Positions 29,363-37,924 of a stretch of DNA of 64,000 bases are shown here, in pieces. The notes below the pieces were generated by a model that worked only from the letters and a program-made list of their open reading frames with translations, did not search any database and was not told the origin of the DNA. The stretch's first letter is position 1, and each line of letters opens with the position of its first letter. The position numbers and the translations under genes are program-made. The DNA comes from Burkholderia sp. SRS-46 (lineage in GTDB: Bacteria > Pseudomonadota > Gammaproteobacteria > Burkholderiales > Burkholderiaceae). Where the stretch lies: assembly GCF_004343775.1 (NCBI RefSeq), contig NZ_PTXL01000004.1, positions 1-64,000 on the forward strand. Reading direction: 5' to 3'.

Positions 29363-29827
29363 ATGCCAACCAAGCTCGACGCGATCGACAAGCGCATTCT
29401 GCGTGCGCTGCAACAGGACTCGAACCGGACGAACGCCGAGCTGGCGCAACAGGCCGGGCTCTCCGCGACCCCGTGCCTGCGCCGCGTTCATTTGCTGGAG
29501 GAGCAAGGCGTGATCGACGGGTACGTCGCGTTGCTGAACCCGGCGGCCGTCGAATTGCGGTTTACGGCCTTCGTGCGCGTCACGCTCGATCGCCAGGACA
29601 AGACCACGGTGGAACACTTCGCTCGGGAAATCGAACAGGCGCCCGAAGTGCTCGAGTGCCACCTGATGGCCGGCAGCTACGACTACCTGCTGCGCGTGAT
29701 CGCCAAGGATCTCGACGACTACCAGCGCTTCCAGATGGAGACGCTCACGCAGATCGACGGCGTACGCAACGTCGAAACCGAGATCCCGTTGAAGCGGATC
29801 AAGCAAACCACCCGACTGCCGATCTAG
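29363..29827 (+). CDS. Lrp/AsnC-family transcription regulator
   Basis: A 154-aa regulator. An N-terminal helix-turn-helix (about 4-55: LDAIDKRILRALQQDSNRTN, then LAQQAGLSATPCLRRVHLLEEQGVI) precedes an amino-acid-binding RAM domain (about 65-150), with HLMAGSYDYLLRVIAKDLDDYQRF as its typical strand-helix pattern. It probably binds the nested palindrome upstream and controls the divergent exporter and itself in response to an amino acid. Confidence 0.9.
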   Translation: MPTKLDAIDKRILRALQQDSNRTNAELAQQAGLSATPCLRRVHLLEEQGVIDGYVALLNPAAVELRFTAFVRVTLDRQDKTTVEHFAREIEQAPEVLECHLMAGSYDYLLRVIAKDLDDYQRFQMETLTQIDGVRNVETEIPLKRIKQTTRLPI

Positions 29828-29846
29828 AAGCCGACCCGGCCACGTA

Positions 29847-31058
29847 TCACGTATACAGCGACGCCTGCGGCAACGCGCCCGTCAACGCAAACCGGCCGAC
29901 GTCCCGCAGCCGGTAATCGAGCGGATCGTGCAGCGTATGCGTGCGCGCATTGCGCCAGAACCGGTCGAGCCCGAGCGCCGCGCCGGTCGCCCGCGCGCCG
30001 CACGCGTCGAACAGCGCTTCGCCGTTCTCGAGCGCCGCGCGCTGCGCGACGATCTTCGCTTCGGATACGGCCAGCGCCACCTCGGCCCGCGCGTCGGCCG
30101 TCAGCGCGTCGTGCAGCGTCCACGCGCGCTGCAGCGCATCGGCCGCGCGATCGGCGAGCGCCGCGGCGGCCACCGCCCGCACGCGCAGATCGCCGAAGCG
30201 CTGCAGCGTGTACGGATCGTCGCTCGCACGCTCGACCCCCGCCTGAAGCCACGGCCGCCCGTCGCGCAGCACGTACTCGCGCGCCTCGGCCAGCGCACCT
30301 TCGGCAAGGCCGACGAACAGGTTCGTCAGCACGAGCTGCGACACCAGCGTGCGCACCGTCGCGCGCGGTGTCGGCGGCGTTTCCGAGCGATGCAGCACCT
30401 CGTCCGGCGCGAGCGTCACGCCATCGAACACGACGCTGCCGCTGTCGGTCTGCCGCTGGCCGATCGGGTCCCAGTCGTCGTTGACCGTGATGCCCGCGCG
30501 CCCGGTGGACAGCACGCCGAACACCGTGCGGCCGGCCACCGGATCGTACGCGGACACGGTCATCCGCTGCGAACCGCGCGTGCCCGAGCAGAAGCCCTTC
30601 ACGCCGTCGAGCCGGTAGCCGCCGTCGGGCGTCGCGGTCGCAACGAGCCGCGTGTCGAGCGGATTGACCGCATTGCCCCACCACCAGCGATGCTCGACCG
30701 TGCCGCGCAGATAGCGCGCGCGTTGCGCCGGATCGCCCCACACGTCGATGCTCACGACCTGCAGGCACTGGAAGCCGACCAGATGCGCGAGCGCGCTGTC
30801 GACGCGCGCAAGCTGCCGGATCGCGTCGTAGATCGCGGGCCATGCGGCCTCCTGCCCGCCGAACGCGCGCGGCACCGCGAGCGTCAGCAGCCCCGCGTCG
30901 GCGAGCCACTGCTTTTCCTGCGCGGCATGGCCGCCCGCGCGATCGCGCGCGGCGGCGCTGCCGCGCAGCGCGGCGATCACGCGCGCGAGCGCGTCCGGAT
31001 CGAGGGCGCGCGGGTCCGTTTCCGGAGCGCGCGCCGCCACGCCGCGGGGATCGTTCAT
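29847..31058 (-). CDS. DszC/SfnC-type flavin-dependent monooxygenase
   Basis: A 403-aa protein of the acyl-CoA dehydrogenase fold, in the DszC/SfnC branch that acts with reduced flavin instead of acyl-CoA. Recognisable parts are the N-terminal helical domain, WWGNAVNPLD, GVKGFCSGTRGSQRMTVSA in the beta domain and a C-terminal helical bundle. Members oxygenate sulfur compounds such as dibenzothiophene or sulfones. It is the last gene of the operon and overlaps the preceding gene by ATGA. No flavin reductase is adjacent. The substrate is inferred to be an organosulfur compound from context only. Confidence 0.78.
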   Translation of the reverse strand: MNDPRGVAARAPETDPRALDPDALARVIAALRGSAAARDRAGGHAAQEKQWLADAGLLTLAVPRAFGGQEAAWPAIYDAIRQLARVDSALAHLVGFQCLQVVSIDVWGDPAQRARYLRGTVEHRWWWGNAVNPLDTRLVATATPDGGYRLDGVKGFCSGTRGSQRMTVSAYDPVAGRTVFGVLSTGRAGITVNDDWDPIGQRQTDSGSVVFDGVTLAPDEVLHRSETPPTPRATVRTLVSQLVLTNLFVGLAEGALAEAREYVLRDGRPWLQAGVERASDDPYTLQRFGDLRVRAVAAAALADRAADALQRAWTLHDALTADARAEVALAVSEAKIVAQRAALENGEALFDACGARATGAALGLDRFWRNARTHTLHDPLDYRLRDVGRFALTGALPQASLYT

Positions 31059-31900
31059 GCGAGTGCTTCCTGCGCAACCTGCGCGCCCGACAGCGGCACC
31101 AGCGCACCGAGCGCGGGCCGCCCGGTCAGCCTTGCGAGGATCTCGCGGCGCCAGTCGTCGTAGATCGCGCGATAGTCGGCGATCTCCGCGCCGAACACCT
31201 CGGCGGTGTGCGCGTATTCGTCGTGCAGATAGCCGTCGAGCCGCCGCTGCGTCTCCTCGTCGGCGTCGATCACGCGCTCGACCAGCGCGTCGCGCTCGGC
31301 CGCCGGCAGCGCGGCGAGCTGCTCGAACCACCACTGCACGATCTGCACGCGATGCCATTCCTCGTCGGGCCGGATGCGGTTCTCGCCGTGCTCGCGCATC
31401 GCGCCGTCGGCGATGCGGCCGGTCTTGCGCTGGATCCACAGCTTCGCGAGGATGTGCAGCTCGTAATGCCATTCGAACGCGAGAAAGCCCGCGAGATCCC
31501 GCACGGCGATGTCGCCGATGCGCGCCCAGTGCGCGGCGACGAGCGCGTCGATCTCCGGCAGCGGATCGCGCCCGGTCAGTTCCTTCACGCGCTCGCGGCC
31601 GATCACCGCGTGCGCGGCGTCGTCGCCGAGCTGGCGCGACAGGACCAGCTGGAAATGCGCATCGTCGCGGAACAGCGTGTCGATCGCCTTCGCGACCACC
31701 TGCACGATGAACAGGTCGTGCGACGCCATCTTCGTGTAGTAGTCCGCGACGGCGGCCCGTTCGTCCGCGTCGCGCGGTTCGCGCGGCGGCGTTGCGAGCT
31801 TGTCCGGGAAACCGGGGCGGTGGCGTCGCGCCACGTCGAGAAACAGCGCCTCCTCGAACTGCGCGTTCCACTCGCGCGGCGCACCGATGGGCAAGGTCAT
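31055..31900 (-). CDS. Unrecognised ferritin-like, possible diiron oxygenase
   Basis: A 281-aa soluble protein I cannot assign to a named family. It is mostly helical and carries repeated acidic-x-x-His patterns: D94-x-x-H97 in QLGDDAAHAV, E180-x-x-H183 in DEEWHRV, and E228-x-x-H231 in DEYAHTAE. The cluster E143-W-H145-Y-E147-L-H149 adds further ligands. This resembles the four-helix diiron fold of ferritin-like oxygenases such as the PaaA/PaaC group. It is translationally coupled to the DszC-like monooxygenase and lies in an ABC importer operon, so it probably helps oxidise the imported compound. The metal and reaction are inferred. Confidence 0.72.
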   Translation of the reverse strand: MTLPIGAPREWNAQFEEALFLDVARRHRPGFPDKLATPPREPRDADERAAVADYYTKMASHDLFIVQVVAKAIDTLFRDDAHFQLVLSRQLGDDAAHAVIGRERVKELTGRDPLPEIDALVAAHWARIGDIAVRDLAGFLAFEWHYELHILAKLWIQRKTGRIADGAMREHGENRIRPDEEWHRVQIVQWWFEQLAALPAAERDALVERVIDADEETQRRLDGYLHDEYAHTAEVFGAEIADYRAIYDDWRREILARLTGRPALGALVPLSGAQVAQEALA

Positions 31901-31956
31901 GATGAATCGTTCTCTCAGGATCGTTGGAGGGGAAAGCGGGCGCTCGTGGCGCCCGC

Positions 31957-32613
31957 TCAGGTACGCCTGGCCACGTGTCGGGCCAGGCGGTCGCCCGTGA
32001 CTTGCACGGCCGAGACGAGCGCGATCAGGATCACGATCACGGTCGTCATGACGGTGGTGTCGAAACGCTGGTAGCCGTAGCGGATCGCCAGATCGCCGAG
32101 CCCGCCCGCGCCGACGGCGCCCGCCATCGCGGTCGAGCCGATCAGCGCGACCACGGTGATCGTGAAGCCGCCTAGCATGCCGGGCAACGCCTCCGGCAGC
32201 AGCACGTGCCACACGATGTGGCGGCGCTTCGCGCCCATCGCGAGCGCGGCCTCGATCAGCCCGCGGTCCACTTCGCGCAGGCTCACCTCGGCGACCCGCG
32301 CGAAGAACGGGATCGCCGCGATCGACAGCGGCACGACGGCGGCCCACACGCCGATCGTCGTGCCGATCAGCACGCGCGTGAACGGCAGCAGCGCGACGAG
32401 CAGGATGATGAACGGCGTCGAGCGGAACACGTTGACGAGTGCGCCTAGCACCGCGTTCAGGCCGCGCCGTGCATAGATGCCGCCGGGCGCGGTCGTCACG
32501 AGGATCACCGCGAGCGGGATGCCGAGCAGCGCCGCGATCGCGGCCGACGCCACGACCATCGACAGCGTGTCGCGAATCGCATCGAGCAGTTCGGGGCCCC
32601 AGAGCTCAAACAT
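31957..32613 (-). CDS. MetI-like ABC transporter permease
   Basis: A 218-aa inner-membrane permease of the methionine-uptake (MetI) type with about five membrane segments. The transport loop [25 protein letters not shown] sits near residues 135-160, followed by [20 protein letters not shown], which is characteristic of MetI. It overlaps the ATPase gene by 8 bp. With the binding protein at 35203 it should form a full importer. The embedded monooxygenase genes suggest the cargo is an oxidised or alkylated sulfur compound rather than methionine itself. Confidence 0.87.
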   Translation of the reverse strand: MFELWGPELLDAIRDTLSMVVASAAIAALLGIPLAVILVTTAPGGIYARRGLNAVLGALVNVFRSTPFIILLVALLPFTRVLIGTTIGVWAAVVPLSIAAIPFFARVAEVSLREVDRGLIEAALAMGAKRRHIVWHVLLPEALPGMLGGFTITVVALIGSTAMAGAVGAGGLGDLAIRYGYQRFDTTVMTTVIVILIALVSAVQVTGDRLARHVARRT

Positions 32614-33778
32614 AGCCGAGCACCTCCGCGTGGTTCGCATGACGGCGCGCGCGTTCGAGCAACACGGCGATCGCACCGGTGGCGGGTGCGCCTGACGCAC
32701 CGGCCGCCGCCGCAATCACGAGGCGCCCCTGCGCGCGCCCCTGGATACGTTCGATGCCGCCGTGCAGGAAGCGCACCGATCCGCCGAGCGCGGCGGCCAG
32801 CGCGCCGACGTCCGGATCGCCGCCGCTCTCGCCCGTGTAGCGCAGGTCGAGCACGACCTGCGCGCCGTCGGGCAGCGCCGCGTGCGCGGGCAGCGGCTGC
32901 ACGCGCGCGGCGAGTTCGGCCGGCAGGTCGTGCACCAGCGTGCTGAGCAGCGCGCGCGTCGCGCCGTGTTGTGGCGCGCCGAACACGCGCCACACGGGGC
33001 CGGTTTCGACGACTTCGCCCTGTTCGATCACCGCGACGGTGTCGCACACCGCGCGGATCACGTCCATCTCGTGCGTGATCAGCACGATCGTCAGGCCGAG
33101 GCGGCGGTTGATGTCGGCGAGCAGCGCGAGGATCGACTGCGTGGTCTCGGGATCGAGCGCCGACGTCGCCTCGTCGCACAGCAGCACTTCCGGGTCGTGC
33201 ACGAGTGCGCGCGCGATGCCGACACGCTGCTTCTGCCCGCCGGACAGGCTCGCCGGATACGCATCCCGTTTCGCGGCGAGTCCGACGAGTTCGAGCAGCG
33301 CCGCGACCTTGCGCGCGCGCTCGGCCTTCGGCACGCCGGCGATCTTCAGCGGCAGCGCGACGTTCTCGGCCACCGTCTTCGCCGACAGCAGGTTGAAATG
33401 CTGGAACACCATGCCGGTGCGGCGGCGCAGCGCGACGAGCCCGTTCTCGTCGAGCGCGCCGACGTCGACGCCCTGCACGCGCACGCGCCCGGACGTCGGC
33501 CGTTCGAGCCCGTTCAGGAGCCGCAGCAGCGTCGACTTGCCCGCGCCGCTGCGGCCGATGATGCCGAACACCTCGCCGCGCCGCACGTTCAGCGTCACCT
33601 CGCGCAGCGCGGCGGCCTGCCCGCGCGGCGATGCGAACACCTTGCCGACGTGTTCGAGCGCGACGGCGATGCCGGCGGCCGGCGAAGCGGCCTCCGCGCG
33701 CGCGTGCGCATCCCCATCCCGTCCCGCATGCGCGGCCGACGCTTCAACGAAGCCCAGCGTATCGAACAATTGCGTCAT
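32606..33778 (-). CDS. MetN-like ABC transporter ATPase
   Basis: A 390-aa ATP-binding subunit. Walker A is GRSGAGKST (75-83), the signature is [16 protein letters not shown], Walker B is [12 protein letters not shown], and the switch His is in LITHEMD. A C-terminal NIL-type domain (about residues 295-380) matches the regulatory domain of MetN. The protein has an unusual N-terminal extension of about 38 residues ahead of the ABC domain, rich in Ala and His. It is followed at once by its permease and preceded by a flavin monooxygenase gene. Confidence 0.87.
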   Translation of the reverse strand: MTQLFDTLGFVEASAAHAGRDGDAHARAEAASPAAGIAVALEHVGKVFASPRGQAAALREVTLNVRRGEVFGIIGRSGAGKSTLLRLLNGLERPTSGRVRVQGVDVGALDENGLVALRRRTGMVFQHFNLLSAKTVAENVALPLKIAGVPKAERARKVAALLELVGLAAKRDAYPASLSGGQKQRVGIARALVHDPEVLLCDEATSALDPETTQSILALLADINRRLGLTIVLITHEMDVIRAVCDTVAVIEQGEVVETGPVWRVFGAPQHGATRALLSTLVHDLPAELAARVQPLPAHAALPDGAQVVLDLRYTGESGGDPDVGALAAALGGSVRFLHGGIERIQGRAQGRLVIAAAAGASGAPATGAIAVLLERARRHANHAEVLGYV

Positions 33779-33796
33779 CGCTTCGCTCCGTCAGGT

Positions 33797-35191
33797 TCAC
33801 GCATGCACCGGCTCGCGCGCGGCGGCCGGCCGGTGCCGCGCGCCCGCATGCCACGCGGGCAGGCGCGCGCCGCCGCCGAACAGCTTCTCGCGCAGCGTCG
33901 GCGCGGGATCGTAGTCTTCCTTGTAGACGCCGCGGTTCTGCAGTTCCGGCACGACCCAGTCGACGAAATCCTCGAACGATTCGGGCATCACGGTGCGCGT
34001 CAGGTTGAAGCCGTCGATGCCGGTTTCGTCGATCCACGCCTGCAGTTCGTCCGCGACCTGCGACGGCGAACCGACGATCGGGTGATAGCGGCCGCCGAGC
34101 GACATCTGGTCGAGCATCCGCCGCACGGTCCACGCGCCGCTCGTGCTTTTGCGCGAGATCGCGTCCACCGCCGACTGGATCGAATCGGTCTTCACGTACG
34201 AGATCGGTTCGTCGAGCCCGTATTTCGCGAAGTCGATGCCGGTCGAGCTCGCGAAATGCGCGAGGCCCGCCTCGGCGCTCGCGTAGCGCCGATATTCGTC
34301 GAACTTCTCGCGCGCGAGCCGTTCGTTCTCGGCGGTGACGACGGTCACGCCCGCGAAGATCTTGATCGACTGCGGATCGCGCCCCTGCCGCGCCGCCGCC
34401 GCGCGGATGTCGAGCACCGCCGCGCGCGCGGCCGCCTTGCTCTGGCCGTTCACGAACACGCATTCCGCGTGCTTGCCCGCGAACTCGACGCCGCGCGCGG
34501 ACGAACCGGCCTGGTACAGCACTGGCGTGCGCTGCAACGACGGCTCGCACAGATGAATCGCGTCGAGCGAATAGAACGGCCCGTCGTGCTTCACGCGCCG
34601 CACCTTGCCAGGCTGCGCGAACACGCGCGCGTGCGCGTCGCGGATCACCGCGTCGTCGTCCCAGCTTTGCTCCCACAGCTTGTAGACGACCTCCATGTAG
34701 TCGTCCGCGCGCTCGTAGCGGTCGTCGTGGCCGATCTGCTGCGCGAGGCCCATCCCGCGCGCGGCGCTGTCGAGGTAGCCGGTGACGATGTTCCAGCCGA
34801 CGCGGCCCTTCGTCAGGTGATCGAGCGTCGACATGCGCCGCGCGAACAGGTACGGCGGCTCGTAGGTCAGGTTCGCGGTCACGCCGAAACCGAGATGCCG
34901 CGTGACCTGCGCCATCGCGGGCACGATCAGCAGCGGATCGTTGACGGGCACCTGCACCGATTCGCGCAGCGCGGCGTCCGGGCCGCCGCCGAACACGTCG
35001 TACACGCCGACGATGTCCGCGAGGAAGATGCCGTCGAACTTGCCGCGCTCGAGTGTGCGCGCGAGATCGGCCCAGTAATCGAGATCGGTGTAGTGCGCGG
35101 AGCGGTCGCGCGGATGCGTCCACAGGCCGTGGTTGATGTGCCCGACGCAGTTCATGTTGAATGCGTTCAGCAGGATCTTCTTGTTCGCCAT
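33797..35191 (-). CDS. NtaA/SnaA/DmoA-type flavin monooxygenase
   Basis: A 464-aa class C flavin monooxygenase of the luciferase-like NtaA/DmoA subfamily, about the family's usual length. It shows NAFNMNCVGHINHGLW at the start, FDGIFLADIVGVYDVFGG, RVGWNIVTGYLDSAARG and LYQAGSSARGVEFAG, the last being the flavin-phosphate region. Relatives oxidise nitrilotriacetate, dibenzothiophene sulfone or dimethyl sulfide with FMNH2 from a separate reductase. GGAGG lies about 6 nt before the start. It sits between the importer's binding protein and ATPase, so the imported compound is its likely substrate. Confidence 0.87.
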   Translation of the reverse strand: MANKKILLNAFNMNCVGHINHGLWTHPRDRSAHYTDLDYWADLARTLERGKFDGIFLADIVGVYDVFGGGPDAALRESVQVPVNDPLLIVPAMAQVTRHLGFGVTANLTYEPPYLFARRMSTLDHLTKGRVGWNIVTGYLDSAARGMGLAQQIGHDDRYERADDYMEVVYKLWEQSWDDDAVIRDAHARVFAQPGKVRRVKHDGPFYSLDAIHLCEPSLQRTPVLYQAGSSARGVEFAGKHAECVFVNGQSKAAARAAVLDIRAAAARQGRDPQSIKIFAGVTVVTAENERLAREKFDEYRRYASAEAGLAHFASSTGIDFAKYGLDEPISYVKTDSIQSAVDAISRKSTSGAWTVRRMLDQMSLGGRYHPIVGSPSQVADELQAWIDETGIDGFNLTRTVMPESFEDFVDWVVPELQNRGVYKEDYDPAPTLREKLFGGGARLPAWHAGARHRPAAAREPVHA

Positions 35192-35202
35192 GCGCGCCTC
35201 CG

Positions 35203-36030
35203 TCACCACGCGATCGCGTACAGCGTGCCGAACGCGTTGTCGAGCGCCTTGCGCACCGCGGGCGAGGTCTGGTAGATCGCGATGAACTTGCGGATGCGCG
35301 CGTCGTTCGCGCTTTCGGGCCGCACGACCCACTGCAGCGCGTAGCGCTTGTTCTCGGTGCCGTCGAACAGCAGCGCGCTGTTCGGGTCGGTCGTGCCCGC
35401 CAGCTTGATGAAGCTCGGGTAGCCCTGCGCGAGATCGACGTCGTCGAGCGAACGCGCGAGCTGCGACGCCTCGAGCGCGATGATCTTCAGATGCTTCGGG
35501 TTCGCCGTGATGTCGTGCGTGGTCGCGCGGTAGTCGACGCCCGGCTTCAGCGTGATCAGCCCCGCGCGCTGCAGCAGCAGCAACCCGCGCCCGCCGTTGA
35601 CCGGATCGTTCGCGATCGCGACCTTCGCGCCGTCCTTCAACTCGTCGAAGCGCTTCACCTTCTTCGAATAGAGGCCGATCTTCATGATCGTGCCCGGCGC
35701 GATCGACACGAAGTTGTAGCCGCCCTGCTTCTTCGCGTTCTCGAGGAACGGGATGTGCTGGAAGTAGTTGACGTCGATGTCCTTGTTCGCGAGCGCCGCG
35801 TTCGGCGTGTTCCAGTCGGTGAACTCGATGATCTTCACGTCGAGCCCCTGCGCCTTCGCCTCCTTCGCGGCGATCTTCAGCGCTTCGATCTGCGGGGTGG
35901 TCGACACGCCGACCTTCAGCGGCGCGGGCTCGGCCTGCGCGCCGGCCATCAGCGCGGCGCCCAGCAGCGCCACGGCCAGCAGGCGGACGGCGCGTGCGGC
36001 GCCGCGAGCGGAATGAAACGGATGCAGCAT
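35203..36030 (-). CDS. MetQ/NlpA-family ABC binding protein
   Basis: A 275-aa periplasmic binding protein of the NlpA/MetQ family. A signal peptide spans about residues 1-33 (ending AGAQA); there is no lipobox Cys at the cleavage point. Family features are KVGVSTTPQIEALK, IIEFTDWNTPNAALANKDIDVNYFQHIPFL and KVAIANDPVNGGRGLLLLQ. It is the first gene of the organosulfur operon, with GGAGAG 8 nt before the start. MetQ relatives in oxygenase operons often bind sulfonates or thioethers; the ligand here is unknown. Confidence 0.87.
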   Translation of the reverse strand: MLHPFHSARGAARAVRLLAVALLGAALMAGAQAEPAPLKVGVSTTPQIEALKIAAKEAKAQGLDVKIIEFTDWNTPNAALANKDIDVNYFQHIPFLENAKKQGGYNFVSIAPGTIMKIGLYSKKVKRFDELKDGAKVAIANDPVNGGRGLLLLQRAGLITLKPGVDYRATTHDITANPKHLKIIALEASQLARSLDDVDLAQGYPSFIKLAGTTDPNSALLFDGTENKRYALQWVVRPESANDARIRKFIAIYQTSPAVRKALDNAFGTLYAIAW

Positions 36031-36278
36031 GGGAACCACTCTCCAGTCGATAGACGGTGACGACGCATGAGCGGCGCCGCGGCGAACGCGCGGGCGTTCT
36101 CCGGACGGGGCGTCATGCGAGAGGAAATGATCAGCCGATGATAGAGAGCGGCGCGGGGGTGGTCTACGAAGCGATTGTGCGAAGAAAATCGCGGTCAGCG
36201 ATATGGCCCGATCTGCGCCGGGCGGGCCGGGGTCGCCCGCCCCGGCTGGCTGAAATCTCGGCCTGCGCGCGGGGCCGA

Positions 36279-36294
36279 TTCCGAAGTTTCGGAA
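36279..36294. promoter_or_regulatory. Palindrome, possible enhancer site for the sigma-54 activator
   Basis: TTCCGAA-GT-TTCGGAA has perfect 7-bp arms and is centred about 90 bp upstream of the sigma-54 promoter, the usual distance for an enhancer bound by an NtrC/DctD-type activator. A partial copy (GTTCGGGG) follows at 36301. Confidence 0.5.
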
Positions 36295-36376
36295 CGCCGG
36301 GTTCGGGGCGCTTTCGTCATATAACAAAAAGCCGATTTAAATCAATGCGTTACGGATTTTCCAGCGGGATCGCTCC

Positions 36377-36391
36377 TGGCACGGACGTTGC
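36377..36391 (+). promoter_or_regulatory. Sigma-54 promoter of the symporter gene
   Basis: TGGCAC (36377-36382), 5 nt, TTGC (36388-36391) matches the -24/-12 consensus, with GG and GC exactly 12 bp apart. Transcription should start near 36403, about 50 nt before the TTG start codon. A sigma-54 activator gene lies downstream at 39795. Confidence 0.85.
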
Positions 36392-36453
36392 GTAATAGTC
36401 GGCATGCGATGCCGCCACGCGGCGCCGGCATTCCAAATCCAAGGAGACACGTC

Positions 36454-37818
36454 TTGCAGACTTCAACGTCCACCCCCGCTCACGCGGAGCCGATCGCCGA
36501 GCTCCGTTCCGACACCCGCACGCGCTTCTGGCCCGAAGGCTGGTGGAAGCTGATGGAGATCCGCATCGGCATCATCCCGCTGCCGATCTATTTCATCCTG
36601 TTCGCACTGATCGTCGGCTTCTCGGTCACCGGCAAGGTGCCCGGCGAGATCTCGATGGCGATCGCGGTGCTCGCGTTCTTCGGCTTCACCTGCGCCGAAC
36701 TCGGCAAGCGCCTGCCGCTGCTGCGCAACATCGGCGCCGCGGCGATCTTCGCGACCTTCGTGCCGTCCGCGCTGACTTACTACCACGTACTGCCGAAGCC
36801 CGTGCTGACGCTGACGACCGAGTTCACGAAGTCGACCAACTTCCTGTACCTGTTCATCGCGTCGATCATCGTCGGCAGCATCCTGAGCATGGACCGGCGC
36901 GTGCTGATCCAGGGCTTCGTGAAGATCTTCGTGCCGCTCGCGGCCGGCTCGATCGCCGCGGCGATCGTCGGCACGGCGGTGGGCACCGCGCTCGGCCTCG
37001 GCGCGCGCCACACGCTGCTGTACATCGTCGTGCCGATCATGGCCGGCGGCGTCGGCGAAGGCGCAATCCCGCTGTCGATCGGCTATTCGGAGCTGATGCA
37101 CCTGCCGCAGGGCGAGATGTTCGCGATGGTGCTGCCGTCGGTGATGCTCGGCAGCCTGACCGCGATCATCCTGTCGGGCGCGCTCGACATGCTCGGCAAG
37201 CGCCTCCCGCACCTGACCGGCAACGGCCGCCTGCAGGTCGGCGAGCACGGCGACATGACGCCGGAGAACGAGGAAATCCGCGGCCACGTCGACGTCACGC
37301 ACATCGCGGGCGCCGGCATCACGGCAATCACGCTGTACCTGGTCGGCCTGATGGCGCACAAGCTGTTCGGCCTGCCGGCGCCGGTCGCGATGCTGTTCCT
37401 CGCGGTGCTCGTGAAGCTCGCGCGCGCGGTGTCGCCGCCGCTGCAGGAAGGCGCGTTCGTCGTCTACAAGTTCTTCTCGACCGCCGTCACCTATCCGCTG
37501 CTGTTCGCGATCGGCGTCGCGATGACGCCGTGGGACAAGCTGACCGCCGCATTCACGGTGGTCAACGTGATCACGATCGTCGCGACGGTCGCGACGCTGA
37601 TGGGCACCGGCTTCGTGGTCGGCCGCCTGCTGAAGATGTACCCTATCGACACGGCCATCGTGAACGCATGCCACAGCGGGCAGGGCGGCACCGGCGACGT
37701 CGCGATCCTGACCGCCGCGAACCGCATGCAGCTGATGCCGTTCGCGCAGATCGCCACCCGCATCGGCGGCGCGATCGTCGTCACGATCACGCTGATCCTG
37801 CTGGCGCATCTCGGATGA
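36454..37818 (+). CDS. 2-Hydroxycarboxylate/Na+ symporter (CCS family)
   Basis: A 454-aa secondary transporter of the 2-hydroxycarboxylate family (CitS, MaeN, MleP relatives), which carries citrate, malate or similar acids with Na+. The two GGxG reentrant-loop motifs are present as MAGGVGEGAIPLS and SGQGGTGDVAILTA in the two halves, with about 11 membrane segments. I use the TTG at 36454 because AAGGAGA lies 6 nt upstream; the longer frame from 36388 would begin inside the -12 promoter element. Expression should need sigma-54 and the DctB/DctD-like pair encoded just downstream. Confidence 0.88.
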   Translation: MQTSTSTPAHAEPIAELRSDTRTRFWPEGWWKLMEIRIGIIPLPIYFILFALIVGFSVTGKVPGEISMAIAVLAFFGFTCAELGKRLPLLRNIGAAAIFATFVPSALTYYHVLPKPVLTLTTEFTKSTNFLYLFIASIIVGSILSMDRRVLIQGFVKIFVPLAAGSIAAAIVGTAVGTALGLGARHTLLYIVVPIMAGGVGEGAIPLSIGYSELMHLPQGEMFAMVLPSVMLGSLTAIILSGALDMLGKRLPHLTGNGRLQVGEHGDMTPENEEIRGHVDVTHIAGAGITAITLYLVGLMAHKLFGLPAPVAMLFLAVLVKLARAVSPPLQEGAFVVYKFFSTAVTYPLLFAIGVAMTPWDKLTAAFTVVNVITIVATVATLMGTGFVVGRLLKMYPIDTAIVNACHSGQGGTGDVAILTAANRMQLMPFAQIATRIGGAIVVTITLILLAHLG

Positions 37819-37924
37819 CGCGTCGCCGCGAGCCCCGTCACGGCGGCCGCACGCCGCGCAGCGCCGCCGCCGGTTCGCCCGGCGCGCGGCGCGCGCGCAT
37901 CCGGCGGGCCGGCGACGGGCATCG

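Larger units (their letters stand above)
36031..36453. other. 423-bp divergent promoter region
   Basis: No gene is supported in this spacer. It carries control elements for the minus-strand organosulfur operon and the plus-strand symporter: a palindrome at 36279, an AT-rich block at 36318-36360 with GATTTAAATC (36334-36343), and a sigma-54 promoter at 36377. The AT-rich block has ATAACAAAAA, which could be part of a CysB/SsuR-type site; that is speculative. Confidence 0.6.

Noticed and set aside
36388..36453. Symporter start at TTG 36388
   Set aside because: That codon is the -12 element of the sigma-54 promoter and would lie upstream of the transcription start.
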